Below, in pieces: positions 40,513 to 42,996 of a stretch of 42,996 bases of DNA; position 1 is the first letter of the stretch; each line of letters starts with the position of its first letter. The notes below the pieces were generated by a model, which worked only from the letters and a program-made list of their open reading frames with translations, ran no database searches and was not told the origin of the DNA. A program made the translations under genes and the position numbers. Source of the DNA: Apostichopus californicus (taxonomy: Eukaryota > Echinodermata > Holothuroidea > Aspidochirotida > Stichopodidae); the NCBI GenBank assembly GCA_020650975.1, contig JAIPMN010003696.1:816-43811 (forward strand). The letters are read 5' to 3'.

Positions 40513-42996
40513 GGTAAATAGCTTCATTTACTTTATGGTACGTTGGTTATGCTTAGCACAACTTGTGCTATGGTACTCCACTTAAGTATATAGCACCATG
40601 AAGTGCAATCTGGTTCTCTTGTATAGCATAGCAACATGCATGAGTTACTTTATTCTCCAGTGTGTTGATAAGTATGGTGTATGTCATAGCCAATCAACCA
40701 TGCATAGTAATTACAGCTTCTATGTAATAATACACAGTGTTACATAGATAGTTATGTATTTAATATGCATACTCATCGTCGTACTGTTATATCTCTCGAT
40801 GGTATCGTTACCAATCAGTACAGATCATGTAAAGGTCAGCAGTTTAGACCCCAAAGTTTAATATGCTAAAATAAAGCCTTTCAAAAGTATCTTCCTATAG
40901 GCTCAGATCCTCGACAATTTAATAGCTTGGTGTCTGTAACTACATTTAGAAAAGTCAGTGAAATGCTGGTTGAAATATGAGCATGGGTGACCATTATCTG
41001 ACTTGCTAGCATATTTTAGGCCAAAATACTGTCGAACCTGATGTTGACCCAGGAGACATTATGCTGTTGATGATTAGTCCTATTTCAAACCTTTCTAAAC
41101 ATTAATATAAATTTAACCTGATTCAATTCATGTTTTTTTAGATCTTCGCGGTGTTATGACTGACTGTATGGCGTCGTTTGTACGCTATATAACAATGGAT
41201 TAAACCTGATATCAGTTAGGATATCAACTTATTACAGCAACTTCAGTACTTGATATTCAGATCAAACCTGATATCATTTGTGTGTATTATATATGTGTGA
41301 CTTTTTAAACAGTATGTCGATTGATGATACTGATATCGTAATTAAGTTTTGCTTCAACCTGAAGATATATATCTGTCCTTTTGCATGATCACTGTAGTTT
41401 TCACATGAGCAGTGTCACGTGTGATCATGGACCAGTTATTATGATGTCATGACTGTGGTAATGTTTTAACATAAAAAACTAAGACTAGTTCGATAGTGCA
41501 ATTTAGTATGAAAAAATAAAATAATGATGAATACATTTGCTCACATTTATTTACAGAAGATGGCTGCCAGGTGCAAGGGTGAAGTTCTTTTTGTTTGAAA
41601 TGTCTCATTCAATTTCTTGTTGATATAATTAATGTAACAGCAGATGTTTACTCTTCTTAAGTGGCTCATTTGTAGACAGGAAAGTCCCTGGATGTTAGTT
41701 GATGTTAAGGTTTGGCAGGTCTTGTCCTAGATATGTTAGACCGGATAGGAACTTGTCATCACTAAAGTCAAGGTTTTAAAAGCAGTTTGCCTCATGGAGA
41801 GATTAAGTTTGATTCTGCCTGAAATATCCCAATTTGATATCTTGAAGGAAGTTACTAGCACAAAAAAACATATTGAGGTTGAGTGTAAATGTCTTTTCAG
41901 TTACATATGAGGAGTAAGCATGTATTTTTACCTCATTACAGGGGCGTAAACCAGGGTGGGGGTCTTGGGGAGGGAGGGTCAGGTGTTATTTCTGAGTATT
42001 TTTGGGGGCACAGAAATGTTTAGCTGTGAACGCAATTTTGCTCAAAACAAGGTGCATAGTGGAAACCTGCGAGCGTTTCTTACTTTCTTTGACTTATTTT
42101 GTCTTGTATAGTGCTATTTTAGTGATAATTTTGATATCTACCAATATTTGTCTCCCATGGTCCCCCTCTTCTAAGAAAGCTTGGATCCACAACTATACTC
42201 TACTTTAAGAAACACTCTATCATGAAAAACAAAAAAAAATAGAGAGTGGGTGGAGCCAGGAAAAACTGGAAACTAATGTAAAAAGGATGGTACTTTTTTG
42301 GAAACCTGCCAATAGAAATGTGTGTTCAACTGTAATTTTCTCATGTCACTGCCTAGTTTCCACAGTCAGCCCTTCGTGCCTACGCCCCACTCCTCCACCT
42401 ACTCCCCCCACTCATGGATCGGTTTTCCTAATGTCAGAAACTTGTTGCCAACATGTTGGTAATCCTGTATGCCCATTGGTCAGAATACATTTGATTTTCC
42501 AGCCCAGGTTACTTATGTAAAATGTTCAACTGTTCATGTCCCCTGTGAGTTAACATAATATCAATATTTACAGAAGAAATACCCATTCTTCTACAAACTG
42601 TGAGAGAATTTCACATTTGATTTCTGTCTTCTTTCTTGTTTGTTTTTCATTCTGATATATCTATAATGCATAATCAGATTAATGTTAATGGTCGCATACC
42701 TTAGATTAATTATATGCAACATCCATTAATTGACACTGCTTTATATACCTAACCAACAATATTCTGCATTACTGATTGTGCATGCATCGCACTGATAAAG
42801 TGTTGAGTATTCTACTACACAAAATCATATATTGAGTTAAGCCTCACCTGTTTTACAGAACAATAAAATATGGAGCAAATAGAACGGTTTTATGACTTCC
42901 TTCTTGTGTTAAAGTTAGCCTTACACTCTTATATTGAAATATACTATCCCACACACCCCCTTCCCCTCTATAATCCCATCCCCTCCCCTCTATAAC
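40513..42996. other. Right end, no gene seen
   Basis: This AT-rich DNA has G-rich stretches near 41952-41980 and a duplicated cccctctataa phrase at the very end (42963-42995). Plus-strand AATAAA occurs near 40869 and 42862. No exon or RNA gene was recognised. Confidence 0.5.

Noticed and set aside
42287-42520. 77-codon plus-strand frame near the right end
   Set aside because: It has Pro/Thr-rich low complexity from a C-rich stretch, and no splice-bounded neighbours.

Overview
The window is animal genomic DNA: AT-rich, with short exons bounded by GT/AG introns and many low-copy and tandem repeats. It holds two protein genes arranged head to head. Frequent words such as taggcct and actgtacagt, long poly-C/poly-G tracts and invertebrate-style dispersed repeats suggest a marine invertebrate deuterostome, most likely an echinoderm (perhaps a sea cucumber). 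That assignment is inference from sequence texture, not a search result.

Left part (about 2.0-11.7 kb, minus strand): an ortholog of RALBP1 (RLIP76), assembled here from 15 coding exons whose phases all join without a break into 708 codons plus stop. It has a basic N-terminus, a RhoGAP domain with its arginine finger, the Ral-binding coiled coil, and a charged C-terminal coiled coil. An acidic insert encoded mainly by exons 11-12 separates the two coiled-coil parts. Intron 2 contains a tRNA-Thr-like sequence and a large fold-back element.

Middle (about 11.7-21.6 kb): intergenic, or the 5' intron and promoter zone of the second gene. It carries two copies of a TTAA-flanked MITE, a 10-N assembly gap whose flanks repeat the same 255 bp (a probable assembly error), the poly(A)-tailed end of a retroposed element, a 304-bp tandem duplication, a 119-bp triplication and a CpG-richer promoter candidate near 18.3-18.6 kb.

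Right part (21.6-35.5 kb, plus strand): an ortholog of the RUSC1/RUSC2 family (RUN and SH3 domain containing). It is assembled from ten coding exons into 1362 codons plus stop, with a long disordered Ser-rich N-terminus, a RUN domain split over five or six exons and a C-terminal SH3 domain. Its introns hold a fold-back with a hammerhead-like core, a GTCATA-rich tandem repeat and an (ATT)n-tailed SINE-like fragment.

Far right (35.5-43.0 kb): the RUSC 3' UTR and downstream DNA, with no further gene recognised. It contains GATCTGGATC-rich repeats, a degenerate repeat of about 55 bp and a 41-bp minisatellite of about 23 units.

From family knowledge, both genes act in small-GTPase and membrane-traffic signalling: RALBP1 is a Ral effector and Rac/Cdc42 GAP in endocytosis, and RUSC proteins are RUN-domain adaptors in vesicle transport. 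Nothing in the sequence shows that they are co-regulated. No complete new system was found; the most unusual signals are the structured repeats listed under findings.
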